This document shows positions 51,346 through 60,529 of a stretch of 64,000 nucleotides of DNA, in pieces. The stretch lies in NCBI GenBank assembly GCA_045611785.1, contig JAZKXV010000023.1:58793-122792 (forward strand). The letters are read 5' to 3'. Under the pieces are notes generated by a model that made no database searches, was not told the origin of the DNA, and saw only the letters and a list, made by a program, of their open reading frames with translations. Made by a program: the position numbers and the translations under genes. Source of the stretch: JAFTYO01 sp045611785. Its GTDB lineage: Bacteria; Pseudomonadota; Alphaproteobacteria; RF32; CAG-239. Each line of letters opens with the position of its first letter. The first letter of the stretch is position 1.

Positions 51346-52248
51346 TTGCAACTATCCAGTATGACAGGTTTTGCCAGAAGCAATAACGAATTTATGTATG
51401 ACAATAAAAAGTATACATGGGTTTGGGAAATAAAAAGTGTTAATGCTAAAGGTATTGACATTAAGACACGCACACCTTTATGGCTTGAAGACATAAACGA
51501 AGGTATTAAAAACATATGTTCAAAAAATTTTGCAAGAGGAACTTTCAGCATCAGCCTTGATATTAAGGTTGAAAATTCGAATCCGGAAGTACAAATAAAT
51601 TCTGAACTTTTAGATACCCTGACAGATAAAATTAAACAAATATATTTATCTGATCCGAACCTGTTTGCAAAACCATCACCTGCAGACCTATTAAACATAA
51701 ACGGGGTGGTTAAAGTAAGTGAGAACACTCCGTCTGAAGAAGAGTTTGAAGCCTTAAAAATTGAGTTGGTAAAAAGCATGGAAGAAGCTGCTTTAAAACT
51801 CAAACAAGACCGCATAAAAGAAGGATCTAAAATATCTCAGGTATTAGTTTCTATTTTAAACAACATTGATGACATTGTAAAAAAAGTAGAAACAATCGTA
51901 TCTCAGAATCCGCATAAGTTAAAAGAAAAGTTTTCCTCTCAAGTTGCAAATATGCTTTCAGACAACACCATTTCTCCTGAAAGGCTTGAACAGGAAATTG
52001 TTCTGCTGGTTATGAAAGCAGATGTTCAAGAAGAAATTGATCGCTTACATGCACACATAAAAACTGCTCATGAATTATTAAGCGATAATACACCTGTCGG
52101 CAGAAGGTTAGACTTTTTATGCCAAGAATTAAACAGGGAAGCAAACACCCTATGTTCAAAATCTTGCGATATTGAGCAAACAAAATGCGGTATGGAATTA
52201 AAAGCTCTTATAGAGCAGTTTAGAGAACAAGTTCAAAATATGGAGTAA
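51346..52248 (+). CDS. yicC: YicC/YloC-family endoribonuclease
   Basis: A 300-residue YicC protein, a family shown in several bacteria to cut RNA. It starts with LSSMTGFAR and has WEIKSVNAKGIDIKTRTPLW, then the C-terminal domain with ERLEQEIVLLVMKADVQEEI, DRLHAHIKTAHELL and GRRLDFLCQELNREANTL. The TTG start at 51346 is favoured because AGGAG lies seven bases upstream; an ATG at 51361 is too far. It precedes gmk by five bases, the widespread yicC-gmk pairing. Confidence 0.93.
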   Translation: MQLSSMTGFARSNNEFMYDNKKYTWVWEIKSVNAKGIDIKTRTPLWLEDINEGIKNICSKNFARGTFSISLDIKVENSNPEVQINSELLDTLTDKIKQIYLSDPNLFAKPSPADLLNINGVVKVSENTPSEEEFEALKIELVKSMEEAALKLKQDRIKEGSKISQVLVSILNNIDDIVKKVETIVSQNPHKLKEKFSSQVANMLSDNTISPERLEQEIVLLVMKADVQEEIDRLHAHIKTAHELLSDNTPVGRRLDFLCQELNREANTLCSKSCDIEQTKCGMELKALIEQFREQVQNME

Positions 52249-52253
52249 AAAAA

Positions 52254-52916
52254 ATGAATGATATTGTTGACACATTAAGAAAAACCAGAAAAGGCGCAAT
52301 GTTTATTATTGAGGCTCCTTCAGGAACCGGAAAAAGCACCATTGTTAAAGAGCTTTTAAAACAAGATTCAAATTTAAAATTTTCTGTTTCGGTTACAACT
52401 CGTAAACCTCGTGAAGGAGAAAAAGAAGGAGTTGACTATTATTACATCACAGATGAAAAATATGATGAACTTTTAGCTCAAGATGCTTTTTATGAATTTG
52501 TAAATTCACAATATGGTTCAAGATACGGAACTTTACGTTCTGAGGTTGACAGCTTTATCAATATCGGACAAGACGTAATTTTTGACATGGATTGGGTTGG
52601 TGCTCAACAAATGCGTCAAAAAGCTCCTAACGATGTTGTTACAATTTATTTATTGCCACCATCTGTTAAGGAAGTTCGTCGTCGCTTAGAAGACAGAAAA
52701 ACCGACTCTAAAGAAACAATTGAAAAACGCATGAATTTAATTGCTGAAAAACTCAAACATTGGGACGAGTTTGACTACGTAATAGTTAATGCCGATGTTG
52801 AAGAAACAGTTCGTAAAGTTCAACGTGTTATCTCAGGTGAACGCATGAAACGTGTTCGTCAAATGGGCATGCCTGCATTTATTGAAAGCTTGTTAAAAGA
52901 AGCTAATTCTGATTAA
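52254..52916 (+). CDS. gmk: Guanylate kinase
   Basis: Gmk phosphorylates GMP to GDP. The 220-residue protein has the P-loop EAPSGTGKSTIVKELL, the GMP-binding SVSVTTRKPREGEKEGVDYY, FVNSQYGSRYGTL, FDMDWVGAQQMR, and KHWDEFDYVIVNADVEE. Length fits the family, and it follows yicC closely. A second gene, cysK, follows 20 bases later. Confidence 0.97.
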   Translation: MNDIVDTLRKTRKGAMFIIEAPSGTGKSTIVKELLKQDSNLKFSVSVTTRKPREGEKEGVDYYYITDEKYDELLAQDAFYEFVNSQYGSRYGTLRSEVDSFINIGQDVIFDMDWVGAQQMRQKAPNDVVTIYLLPPSVKEVRRRLEDRKTDSKETIEKRMNLIAEKLKHWDEFDYVIVNADVEETVRKVQRVISGERMKRVRQMGMPAFIESLLKEANSD

Positions 52917-52936
52917 AAAAAGCATTGAGGTTTCAG

Positions 52937-53863
52937 ATGGTAAAAATTTACGAATCGGTAACAGAGCTTGTTGGCAACACACCTCTTGTAAAGCTTAAAA
53001 CATTGGCAAAAAACCATAAAGTTAAAGCCAACATTTTAGGTAAATGCGAATTTTTTAATCCGGCTTTTTCCATAAAAGACAGGGTAGCATTAAACATGCT
53101 TGAAAAAGTTCCATTTACCAAAATTGGCCCTGATACAATTTTTGTAGAAGCCACCTCAGGAAACACAGGCATAGGTTTAGCAGCAATGTGTGCCGCAAAA
53201 GGTTATAAACTGGTAATTATCATGCCTGAAAACATGTCGCCCGAACGCATAAAACTGATGCGTCATTTTGGTGCCGAAGTTATACTTACACCAAAGGAAG
53301 ACGGCATGAAAGGAGCTGTTCAAAAAGCAAAAATGTTGGCTCAAAAAAACAAAAATGTAATTATGCTTGAACAGTTTGAAAATCCGGCGAATCCTGAAGC
53401 GCATACATTATCAACAGCTATTGAACTCTTAGACCAAACAGGAACAAACATTGATGCGCTTGTATGCGGCGTGGGCACATCCGGAACTTTAACCGGCATT
53501 GCAAAAGCCCTTAAAACATGCTTGCCTGATTTATATGTTGTGGCAGTAGAACCAAAAGAAAGTCAGGTTTTAAGCGGACAAGAAGCCGGAGCCCATCAAA
53601 TTGCCGGAATTGGGGCAAATTTTGTTCCAACTTTTTTTGATAAAACCTTAGTAGACGAGATTATGCCAATTGCCTCAACTGATGCCATAAACATGGCAAA
53701 AGAAGTTGCTCAAACCGAAGGTTTAGGTATCGGAATTTCTGCCGGTGCTGCAGTTTTGGCCGCCATTGAACTTGGCAAACGTACCCAAATGAACAAAAAA
53801 AATATTGTGGTTATTTTGCCTGATGCAATTGAGAGATATTTATCTTTGAGTTATTTTAGCTAA
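52937..53863 (+). CDS. cysK: Cysteine synthase (O-acetylserine sulfhydrylase)
   Basis: Makes L-cysteine from O-acetylserine and sulfide with pyridoxal phosphate. The 308-residue protein has LVGNTPLVKL, the PLP lysine Lys47 in NPAFSIKDR, EATSGNTGIGLA, GVGTSGTLTGIAK (phosphate-binding), and GIGISAGAAV. Start at 52937: GAGG lies six bases upstream; a TTG at 52925 overlaps it. The final -SLSYFS end differs from the E. coli enzyme, so partner binding to SerE/CysE cannot be judged. Cystathionine beta-synthase is less likely. Confidence 0.93.
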   Translation: MVKIYESVTELVGNTPLVKLKTLAKNHKVKANILGKCEFFNPAFSIKDRVALNMLEKVPFTKIGPDTIFVEATSGNTGIGLAAMCAAKGYKLVIIMPENMSPERIKLMRHFGAEVILTPKEDGMKGAVQKAKMLAQKNKNVIMLEQFENPANPEAHTLSTAIELLDQTGTNIDALVCGVGTSGTLTGIAKALKTCLPDLYVVAVEPKESQVLSGQEAGAHQIAGIGANFVPTFFDKTLVDEIMPIASTDAINMAKEVAQTEGLGIGISAGAAVLAAIELGKRTQMNKKNIVVILPDAIERYLSLSYFS

Positions 53864-53893
53864 AAACAAAACCACAAAACAAGAAAGTATAAC

Positions 53894-55003
53894 ATGAAAC
53901 TTAGCTCAATATTAGGACGATATATTTCCAAACAACTTATAGCAACCTTCTTATTGGTGTTAATTACCATAATGGGAATTATAATGATGTTTGATGCAAT
54001 TGAAGCTTTACGCCGAATTTCGGGTCGTGAAGATGTCGGCATGAGCTATGTTGTTGAATATGTCATTACAAGACTGCCTCAAACCGTTGACAAGGTCTTA
54101 CCTTTTATCATGATGGTGGCTGCAATGATAAGCTTTTGGAAAGTGAGCAAAAGCAATGAATATGTCATTATAAGGTCTTCCGGTGTTTCTGTTTGGGGTT
54201 TCTTGTATCCGGTATTGTTATCTGTGTTTATTGTTGGGGTCATAAATATTGCTCTAATTAATCCCATTTCCTCAAAAATGTATGAAATGCATGAAACCAT
54301 AAAATATAGGTTCGTCACACGCAACCCTAATGCCATGTTGTTTTCAAGTAAGGGTTTATGGATTAGAGAAGCTGCAGCAAACGACACCGTTTTAGTGTTA
54401 AAAGCAAAATCTTTACGACAAGAAGATGGAAAAGTTTTATCAATGCAAGATGTCAGCATTTTGGAAATGGACCGTCAATCGCAAATTATAAAACGCATTG
54501 AAGCATTGTTAGGTGAACTTAAAGAAAACAAAATAAAACTAAGAGGCGTAAAAATTTTTGAAAGCGGTAAAGAAACAAAAACCATCGCAAACATGGAATA
54601 TGACACCGAAATTAACCTAGAGCGCATAAAAGAAAACTTTATTGATCCGGATGCCATTTCGTTTTGGGAACTTCCTGAAACAATTAAGTTTTATGAAAAC
54701 TCAGGCTTTTCGGCTGACCGCCACAAGATGAGATATTTATCATTAATTGCATCGCCGTTTTTGTTGGTTGCCATGGTGCTTATTGCATCTTTGTTTGCTT
54801 TAAAACCAAGCATGCGTCAAGGCGGTGTTATGTTGTTGATTGTTTCTGGCATAACAACCGGTTTTGTTATATATTTTGCATCGCAACTTGTATATGCTTT
54901 TGGCATAAACGGTTACATTCCTATATGGTTTGCCGTATGGGCACCTACCCTTGTGGTTATGTTACTTGGCTCTAGTGCTATGTTACATAAAGAAGAAGCC
55001 TAA
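53894..55003 (+). CDS. lptG: LPS export ABC permease LptG
   Basis: A 369-residue membrane protein of the LptF/LptG family, part of the LptB2FG complex that extracts LPS from the inner membrane. N-terminal segments (RYISKQLIATFLLVLITIMG, TRLPQTVDKVLPFIMMVAAM, EYVIIRSSGVSVWGFLYPVL) are followed by a periplasmic beta domain (about 125-275) and three C-terminal membrane segments. The FLIE-type match is closer to LptG than LptF. Its usual partner lptF is not adjacent: cysK precedes it. Confidence 0.9.
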   Translation: MKLSSILGRYISKQLIATFLLVLITIMGIIMMFDAIEALRRISGREDVGMSYVVEYVITRLPQTVDKVLPFIMMVAAMISFWKVSKSNEYVIIRSSGVSVWGFLYPVLLSVFIVGVINIALINPISSKMYEMHETIKYRFVTRNPNAMLFSSKGLWIREAAANDTVLVLKAKSLRQEDGKVLSMQDVSILEMDRQSQIIKRIEALLGELKENKIKLRGVKIFESGKETKTIANMEYDTEINLERIKENFIDPDAISFWELPETIKFYENSGFSADRHKMRYLSLIASPFLLVAMVLIASLFALKPSMRQGGVMLLIVSGITTGFVIYFASQLVYAFGINGYIPIWFAVWAPTLVVMLLGSSAMLHKEEA

Positions 55004-55310
55004 TACTAAAATAGGTAAGCCCTCCTTATTTTTCTGCTTGACTTTCTAAAATCTTTGTAATATGTGTTTTAAACAGATAGTCGTGTTTGGCTATCCGGAG
55101 CCTAAGAATTCCTTGATATAGCGTTTTTAATATGTAACTTTATGTTTACAGTATCTTAAAGTAAAAATTTTGCTATCAAGGTTTACCTAGGCATTTAAGT
55201 TTATATATTTCTAACCTCTATCATAGTCTTTTTAGTTTCCAGTAGCTTTATATAAAAGCGATTTTGTAAGTAAAATTGTAAGTAAACTTATTAATAAGAG
55301 GAATATGATT
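55004..55310. other. 307-base gene-free stretch before the pilin gene
   Basis: No gene or RNA is recognised here. A candidate promoter is TTTACC (55182-55187), 16 bases, TATATT (55204-55209). A second is TTGACT (55038-55043), 17 bases, TATGTG (55061-55066). In AT-rich DNA both are weak evidence. Just before the pilin start is a perfect tandem repeat of an 11-base unit, TTGTAAGTAAA, at 55264-55274 and 55276-55286 (period 12). Confidence 0.4.
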
Positions 55311-55979
55311 ATGAAATATACAAATGAATCAGGTCGTTCAATGGTTGAAATGCTCGGCGTTTTAGCAATTATCGGTGTGTTATCTGTTGGTGGTATTGCC
55401 GGTTATTCTAAAGCTATGAACAAATTCAAAATCAACAAAACAACTGATCAAGTTTCAATGCTTGTTGCAAACATCAGAACAATTTATTCTACACAAGGTA
55501 ACTACTCTGGCTTAACAAACGCTACAGCTGTTAGCTTCGGTGTTGTTCCAAATGATATGATCAAAACATCTGGATCAGGTTCTTCATCATCTACTGATCT
55601 TACCAACGCTTTCGGTGGTGCTGTAACAATTCTTGCTTCTGAAGCACGTGCTGGTTCATACCATGAAGCATTCACAATTGAATATGGTGGCTTATCTCAA
55701 GAAGCTTGTGTAACAATCGCAACAGGTGACTGGGGTTCTGGTCAATCTTCAGGTTTATTAGGCGTGGCTGCTGCTGGCTCAACTACTAACACACAAACAG
55801 CTATTGGTGCTGCTGGTACATTGTTAGCTGAGGCTTACACAACATCTACAACTTCTGGTAACGCTGCAGCTGCTATTCCAGGTGCTACAGACTACCCAAC
55901 ACCTATGAAAGTTACAGATGCTGTTACTGCTTGTAGCGGTGCTGGTACTGTTAACTCAGTTGCTTGGAAATACTACTAA
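55311..55979 (+). CDS. Type IV pilin-like protein
   Basis: A 222-residue secreted subunit with a class III prepilin signal: a short leader (MKYTNESG), a presumed cut after Gly8, then RSMVEMLGVLAIIGVLSVGG with the conserved Glu at +5 and a hydrophobic alpha helix. Position +1 is Arg, not the usual Phe/Met. A C-terminal region rich in Gly, Ala, Ser and Thr holds two cysteines (Cys133, Cys208) that could form a pilin-type disulphide. It resembles PilS/type IVb pilins. AGAGGA is eight bases before the ATG at 55311. Codons are strongly biased (TTC for Phe, AAC for Asn), suggesting high expression. No prepilin peptidase, assembly ATPase or secretin is in the window. Confidence 0.8.
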   Translation: MKYTNESGRSMVEMLGVLAIIGVLSVGGIAGYSKAMNKFKINKTTDQVSMLVANIRTIYSTQGNYSGLTNATAVSFGVVPNDMIKTSGSGSSSSTDLTNAFGGAVTILASEARAGSYHEAFTIEYGGLSQEACVTIATGDWGSGQSSGLLGVAAAGSTTNTQTAIGAAGTLLAEAYTTSTTSGNAAAAIPGATDYPTPMKVTDAVTACSGAGTVNSVAWKYY

Positions 55980-56017
55980 TCAGAAAATCGCTTAATTATA
56001 AGATTAGCTAGTCTGTT

Positions 56018-56045
56018 AGAGGGTGTGAAAACACCCTCTTTTTTT
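56018..56045 (+). terminator. Strong terminator after the pilin gene
   Basis: AGAGGGTGT (56018-56026), GAAA tetraloop, ACACCCTCT (56031-56039) and seven T. A textbook intrinsic terminator that overlaps the 3' end of the DUF378 gene on the other strand. Confidence 0.95.
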
Positions 56046-56259
56046 AAGACTTTTTAACCACAACAACTCTGTCTGGCACAATTTGGGTATATGCAATCCA
56101 AACTGAAGAAAGACCGACAAGCATGTACACAATTCGGCTTAGCATACTCATATCGCCAAATAAGGCACCAACTAGGTTAAAGCCGAAAAAACCGATTAAA
56201 CCCCAGTTAATGCCGCCGATAATTGCAAGCCATAAAGAAAGTTTTTCCATAAAATACAT
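56044..56259 (-). CDS. DUF378 (YuzA-like) small membrane protein
   Basis: A 71-residue protein with two membrane segments. The motif IIGGINWGLIGFFGFNLVGALFG, here spanning about residues 13-34, is the DUF378 signature, with conserved INWGL and a second segment SRIVYMLVGLSSVWI. Function is unknown. AGGAGG lies five bases before the ATG at 56259, which decides the start against an ATG three codons later. It converges on the pilin gene. Confidence 0.85.
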   Translation of the reverse strand: MYFMEKLSLWLAIIGGINWGLIGFFGFNLVGALFGDMSMLSRIVYMLVGLSSVWIAYTQIVPDRVVVVKKS

Positions 56260-56328
56260 TTTTTCCTCCTAAAAAGGTTTTTACTTTTTTTGCAAATGTG
56301 ATATATCCATTAAGAGGCAATTTTCAAT

Positions 56329-57039
56329 ATGGATAAAAATATGTATAGTGAAAAGTTTTTAAAGTTTATCGAAATGTGGGAAAAAGATTTTGCCATTGCT
56401 CGAACAATTGATGAAAAGGTTTGTGTTGACCGAGATAACAATCCGTTACCATGGTATACATATCCGGCAATTGAATATCTTTCTCAATTTGATTATAGCG
56501 ATAAAACAATTTTTGAATTTGGCTGCGGATATTCTTCTTTGTTTTGGGCAAGAAGAGCAAAAAACGTTATAAGCATTGAAGATAACACAACTTGGTTTGA
56601 AAAATGGCAAACAGAATTTAATGAACCAAACTTGGATATCAGATGGCGTGATGAAGGCGAAATTTATGAAAATGCCATATTTGAAGATCAGCAAAAATAT
56701 GATGTAATTGTAGTTGACGGTAAACGCCGTTTTCAATGTGCGCAAACTGCCGTAAAAAAACTAAACGATGGCGGCATGATTATCTTAGATGACAGCGACC
56801 GTGTTAACACCAGTGAAGAATATAAAAAAGCCATTAAAGAACTTCAGGCAGCAAACTTGTTGCAAGTTGATTTTTATGGTTTCTGCCCTATGAACACTTA
56901 TACAAAAACTACCACCGTGTTTTTTATGCGCAATTTTAACTTTGCTTCAAAGTTTGATGTTCAACCCATAAACGGCTTAGGAAACCTATGGTCAATGAGC
57001 AGAAAAGAACGGAAAACAATGTTTAATAAATTAAAATAA
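56329..57039 (+). CDS. Class I SAM-dependent methyltransferase-like protein
   Basis: A 236-residue protein with a Rossmann fold of methyltransferase type. The SAM-binding glycine motif is IFEFGCGYSSLFWARRAKN, followed by the acidic strand end ISIEDN, KYDVIVVDGKRRFQCAQTA, and GGMIILDDSDR. No target-recognition domain is visible, so the substrate is unknown; similar proteins occur near glycan or lipid genes. It lies 21 bases before mfd and may share its transcript. Confidence 0.75.
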   Translation: MDKNMYSEKFLKFIEMWEKDFAIARTIDEKVCVDRDNNPLPWYTYPAIEYLSQFDYSDKTIFEFGCGYSSLFWARRAKNVISIEDNTTWFEKWQTEFNEPNLDIRWRDEGEIYENAIFEDQQKYDVIVVDGKRRFQCAQTAVKKLNDGGMIILDDSDRVNTSEEYKKAIKELQAANLLQVDFYGFCPMNTYTKTTTVFFMRNFNFASKFDVQPINGLGNLWSMSRKERKTMFNKLK

Positions 57040-57060
57040 TTTATGTTTTGAGATCTTAAT

Positions 57061-60000
57061 ATGACAACAAACAACTTATGTCTGAGAACTTTTTCTTCTG
57101 TGCCTCCGGGGTTTGATGCTTTTTGGCTTAAAAACGCCATTAACGAAACCGACAAAACTTTTTTATATGTGGTTAGCAACGGTTTTGAACTTTTTCAAAC
57201 TACCGAAATTGTAAAATATTTAAATCCGCAAATTGAAGTGTTGGTTTTTCCGGCTTGGGATACTGTTCCGTATGATAGATCTTCGCCCAATATAAACATT
57301 GTATCGCAAAGGCTTGAAACACTTTCTAAGCTTGTTCTTGAGCCAAACCCAAAGCATAAACGAATCGTTATTACAAGCGTGGGCGCAATTATCCAAAAGT
57401 TGCCACCTAAAAAAATTTTTCTTAACTCTAACAAAACAGTTAAAGTGGGGTCAAAGCTTGAATTTAACAGCTTTTTACATTATTGCACCATTAACGGATA
57501 TGTAAAAGTTGAACAAGTTATGGAACCTTCCGAATTTGCTTTAAGAGGCGATATTATTGATATTTTTCCGGCAGGTGCTTTTGAACCTATTCGTATAGAT
57601 TTGTTTGATGATGAAGTGGAAAATATCAGAACGTTTAACCCTATTAACCAACGCTCAACCGGTGTTTTATCAGAATATACTTTTTTAGTTGCCAATGAGG
57701 CTGTCTTAAATGAAAACACCATCAAAAATTTTAGGCTCGCATATAGAGAAACTTTTGGCACAAACGGCTTAAAAGACGAAATTTATGAGTGGATTTCAAA
57801 TGGTAAAAAATATTTAGGTATGGAAAATTGGTTGCCGTTTTTTTATGATGAAAAACTGCCTTCTCTGTTTGACTATTTACCCAATTCGGTCGTTGTTTTA
57901 GGTAACAATTATCAAGATGCGCTTTGCTCTAAACAAGAAAGCATTATTGACTATTATACCGCCAGATTAGAAGCTATGAATATGGCGCAAAAAGCCGATG
58001 AAATGATATATCGGCCGATAAAACCTGAATTATTATATTTTACTCAACCCGAATTTGAAGAACTTGTTTGTAATAAGAACGCAATTAAACTAACATCTTT
58101 GAGCTTGCCCGATGCCGATAATGTTACAAATTTGCAGGTTATTCCGGCTCGAAATTTTTCTCATGCAAAAAACATTAATTTGGCAGCTCTTTATCAAGAC
58201 TTAAAAAATTATCTGTTTGAAAATGCAAAACTCAAACGTCTTATTTGTTGCTATTCGGAAGGTTCTCGTGAACGCATGTTTCATGCTATGGCAGAATATG
58301 GTATAACAGATGTGGCTTTTGCGCAAACATTTGACGAAGCCCTTAAAAAAGCAAATGCAAAAAAAATTGTTATGATTGTTCTTAATTTGGAACACGGTTT
58401 CAAAAATAATGAATTTTGTGTTGTTACGCAAGCAGACATCTTAGGTGAAAGAAAAGACCGTAAACAAACTAAAAAAGTTTCTAAGCAAGATTTTATTGCT
58501 GATATCTCTACCCTAAATATCGGAGAGCTTGTCGTTCATTTTGAACACGGAATCGGTAGGTTTATGGGTCTTGAAACAATTACGGCAGGAGGAGCTCCTC
58601 ATGATTGCTTAAAAATTATTTATGCCAATAATGATAAACTCTTCGTGCCGGTAGAAAATATTGATGTTGTTTCAAGATATGGCTCCGATGATGAGAACAT
58701 TGTTTTAGACACTTTAGGGTCTGTTGCTTGGCAAGCTAAAAAAGCCAAAGTAAAAGAAAAAATTAAAGACATTGCCGAAAAGTTGATAAAACTTGCCGCT
58801 GAGCGAAAATTAAAGTCTTCCGATGCGTTTATTCCGCCGTCGGGATTGTTTGATGAGTTTTGCTCTCGTTTTGCATATAATGAAACAGATGACCAATTAA
58901 AAGCCATTAAAGATGTTTTACAAGACTTAAACAGCGGCGCGCCCATGGACCGACTTGTTTGCGGAGATGTCGGTTTCGGAAAAACCGAAGTTGCTTTAAG
59001 AGCCGCATTTACGGTTGCCATGAGCGGCGCTCAAGTTGCTCTTATTGTCCCGACCACATTGCTTGCCAGACAACATTATTTGAACTTTAAAGAGCGTATG
59101 CAAGGCTTTCCGGTTAAGGTAAGAATGCTTTCAAGGTTGGTTACCGCTAAAGAGTTAAAAGAAACTCAGGAAGGCTTAAAGAACGGCTCAATAGAAATTG
59201 TTATAGGCACTCATGCCCTCTTGTCTCAAAACGTTAAATTTTGCAATTTAGGGCTTTTAATTATTGACGAAGAACAACATTTCGGCGTTGCACACAAGGA
59301 AAAACTTAAAGCATTAAAATCTGATGTTCATGTGCTGACGCTTAGCGCAACTCCAATTCCGAGAACGTTACAGCTTTCTTTAACCGGCGTTAAAAATTTA
59401 AGCATAATTGCCACACCTCCCGTGGACCGCTTAGCCGCCAGAACTTTTGTTATGCCTTTTGATAAAGTTATGATCAAAGAGGCTATCTATCGTGAAAAAT
59501 TCAGAAACGGACAAGTATTTTTTGTTTGTCCGAGAGTTTCTGATATTACAACCGTACATAATGAGCTTCAAGAACTTGTTCCTGATATTAAAATTGCAGT
59601 TGCTCACGGCCAAATGCCGGTAAAAGATTTAGAAAATGTTATGGTGGATTTTGCCGCTAAAAAAGCCGACTTATTGTTATCTACCACAATTATAGAATCC
59701 GGCATTGATATGCCTTCTGTAAACACCATGATTATTTATCGGGCAGATATGTTCGGGCTTGCTCAACTTTATCAATTAAGAGGAAGAATCGGACGCTCTA
59801 AAATAAGGGGCTATTGCTATTTTACGGTTCCTCCTAAAAAGAAACTAAAACCCATCGCCGAAAAAAGATTGAGCATTTTATCTGCTCTTGACACTTTAGG
59901 CGCCGGATTTTCTTTGGCAAGCCATGATATGGATATCAGAGGGTCAGGAAATGTTTTGGGAACAGAACAATCCGGCCACATAAAAGATGTTGGTATTGCT

Positions 60001-60528
60001 CTGTATCATCATATGTTAGAAGAAGAAATTCTGCGCCAAAAAGCATTAGCGGCAAATGAAATTGCAAACGAAATTGCTCAAACCGATTGGGCTCCGCAAA
60101 TTACTACCGGAATCCCGATTATGATTGATGAAAATTATGTAAAAGATTTAGGCGTTCGCTTAGGACTTTATAAACGTATCGGCTCAATTAAAACCAAAGA
60201 AGAACTGCTTGATATGCGTGAAGAACTTATCGACAGATTCGGACCTATCCCAAATGAAGTGGAAAACCTTTTACTTACTATAGAAATTAAACAACTTTGT
60301 TATCTTGCCAATGTGGCAAAAATTGATGCCGGAGCTAAAGGTATATTAATTACATTTCATAATGATACATTTTCGGCAGTAGATAAGTTACTCGAATTGG
60401 TTAATAAGTCTTTCGGTGTAATCAAAATAAGACCTGATCAAAAACTCTTTATTGAAGGTAAACTTGATGATTATGAAAAAAGAATTTTATTAATAAAAAA
60501 ATACGTCGAGTTATTGAGTAAAATGTAA
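57061..60528 (+). CDS. mfd: Transcription-repair coupling factor Mfd
   Basis: Mfd displaces stalled RNA polymerase and recruits UvrA. The 1155-residue protein has the N-terminal UvrB-homology region with EPSEFALRGDIIDIFPAG, the polymerase-interacting domain (GELVVHFEHGIGRFMGLET), Walker A GDVGFGKTEVALRAAF, the DEEQHFGV box, LSATPIPRTLQLSLTG, and motifs V-VI (LRGRIGRSKIRGYCYF). Full length. It is preceded by the methyltransferase-like gene. Confidence 0.97.
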   Translation: MTTNNLCLRTFSSVPPGFDAFWLKNAINETDKTFLYVVSNGFELFQTTEIVKYLNPQIEVLVFPAWDTVPYDRSSPNINIVSQRLETLSKLVLEPNPKHKRIVITSVGAIIQKLPPKKIFLNSNKTVKVGSKLEFNSFLHYCTINGYVKVEQVMEPSEFALRGDIIDIFPAGAFEPIRIDLFDDEVENIRTFNPINQRSTGVLSEYTFLVANEAVLNENTIKNFRLAYRETFGTNGLKDEIYEWISNGKKYLGMENWLPFFYDEKLPSLFDYLPNSVVVLGNNYQDALCSKQESIIDYYTARLEAMNMAQKADEMIYRPIKPELLYFTQPEFEELVCNKNAIKLTSLSLPDADNVTNLQVIPARNFSHAKNINLAALYQDLKNYLFENAKLKRLICCYSEGSRERMFHAMAEYGITDVAFAQTFDEALKKANAKKIVMIVLNLEHGFKNNEFCVVTQADILGERKDRKQTKKVSKQDFIADISTLNIGELVVHFEHGIGRFMGLETITAGGAPHDCLKIIYANNDKLFVPVENIDVVSRYGSDDENIVLDTLGSVAWQAKKAKVKEKIKDIAEKLIKLAAERKLKSSDAFIPPSGLFDEFCSRFAYNETDDQLKAIKDVLQDLNSGAPMDRLVCGDVGFGKTEVALRAAFTVAMSGAQVALIVPTTLLARQHYLNFKERMQGFPVKVRMLSRLVTAKELKETQEGLKNGSIEIVIGTHALLSQNVKFCNLGLLIIDEEQHFGVAHKEKLKALKSDVHVLTLSATPIPRTLQLSLTGVKNLSIIATPPVDRLAARTFVMPFDKVMIKEAIYREKFRNGQVFFVCPRVSDITTVHNELQELVPDIKIAVAHGQMPVKDLENVMVDFAAKKADLLLSTTIIESGIDMPSVNTMIIYRADMFGLAQLYQLRGRIGRSKIRGYCYFTVPPKKKLKPIAEKRLSILSALDTLGAGFSLASHDMDIRGSGNVLGTEQSGHIKDVGIALYHHMLEEEILRQKALAANEIANEIAQTDWAPQITTGIPIMIDENYVKDLGVRLGLYKRIGSIKTKEELLDMREELIDRFGPIPNEVENLLLTIEIKQLCYLANVAKIDAGAKGILITFHNDTFSAVDKLLELVNKSFGVIKIRPDQKLFIEGKLDDYEKRILLIKKYVELLSKM

Positions 60529-60529
60529 A

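Noticed and set aside
55113..55136. TTGATA and TATGTA as a pilin promoter
   Set aside because: The spacer is only 12 bases, too short for a sigma-70 promoter.
58620..59021. Open frame of 133 codons antisense to mfd
   Set aside because: It lies within a conserved part of mfd, and its composition follows the reverse complement of mfd codons.
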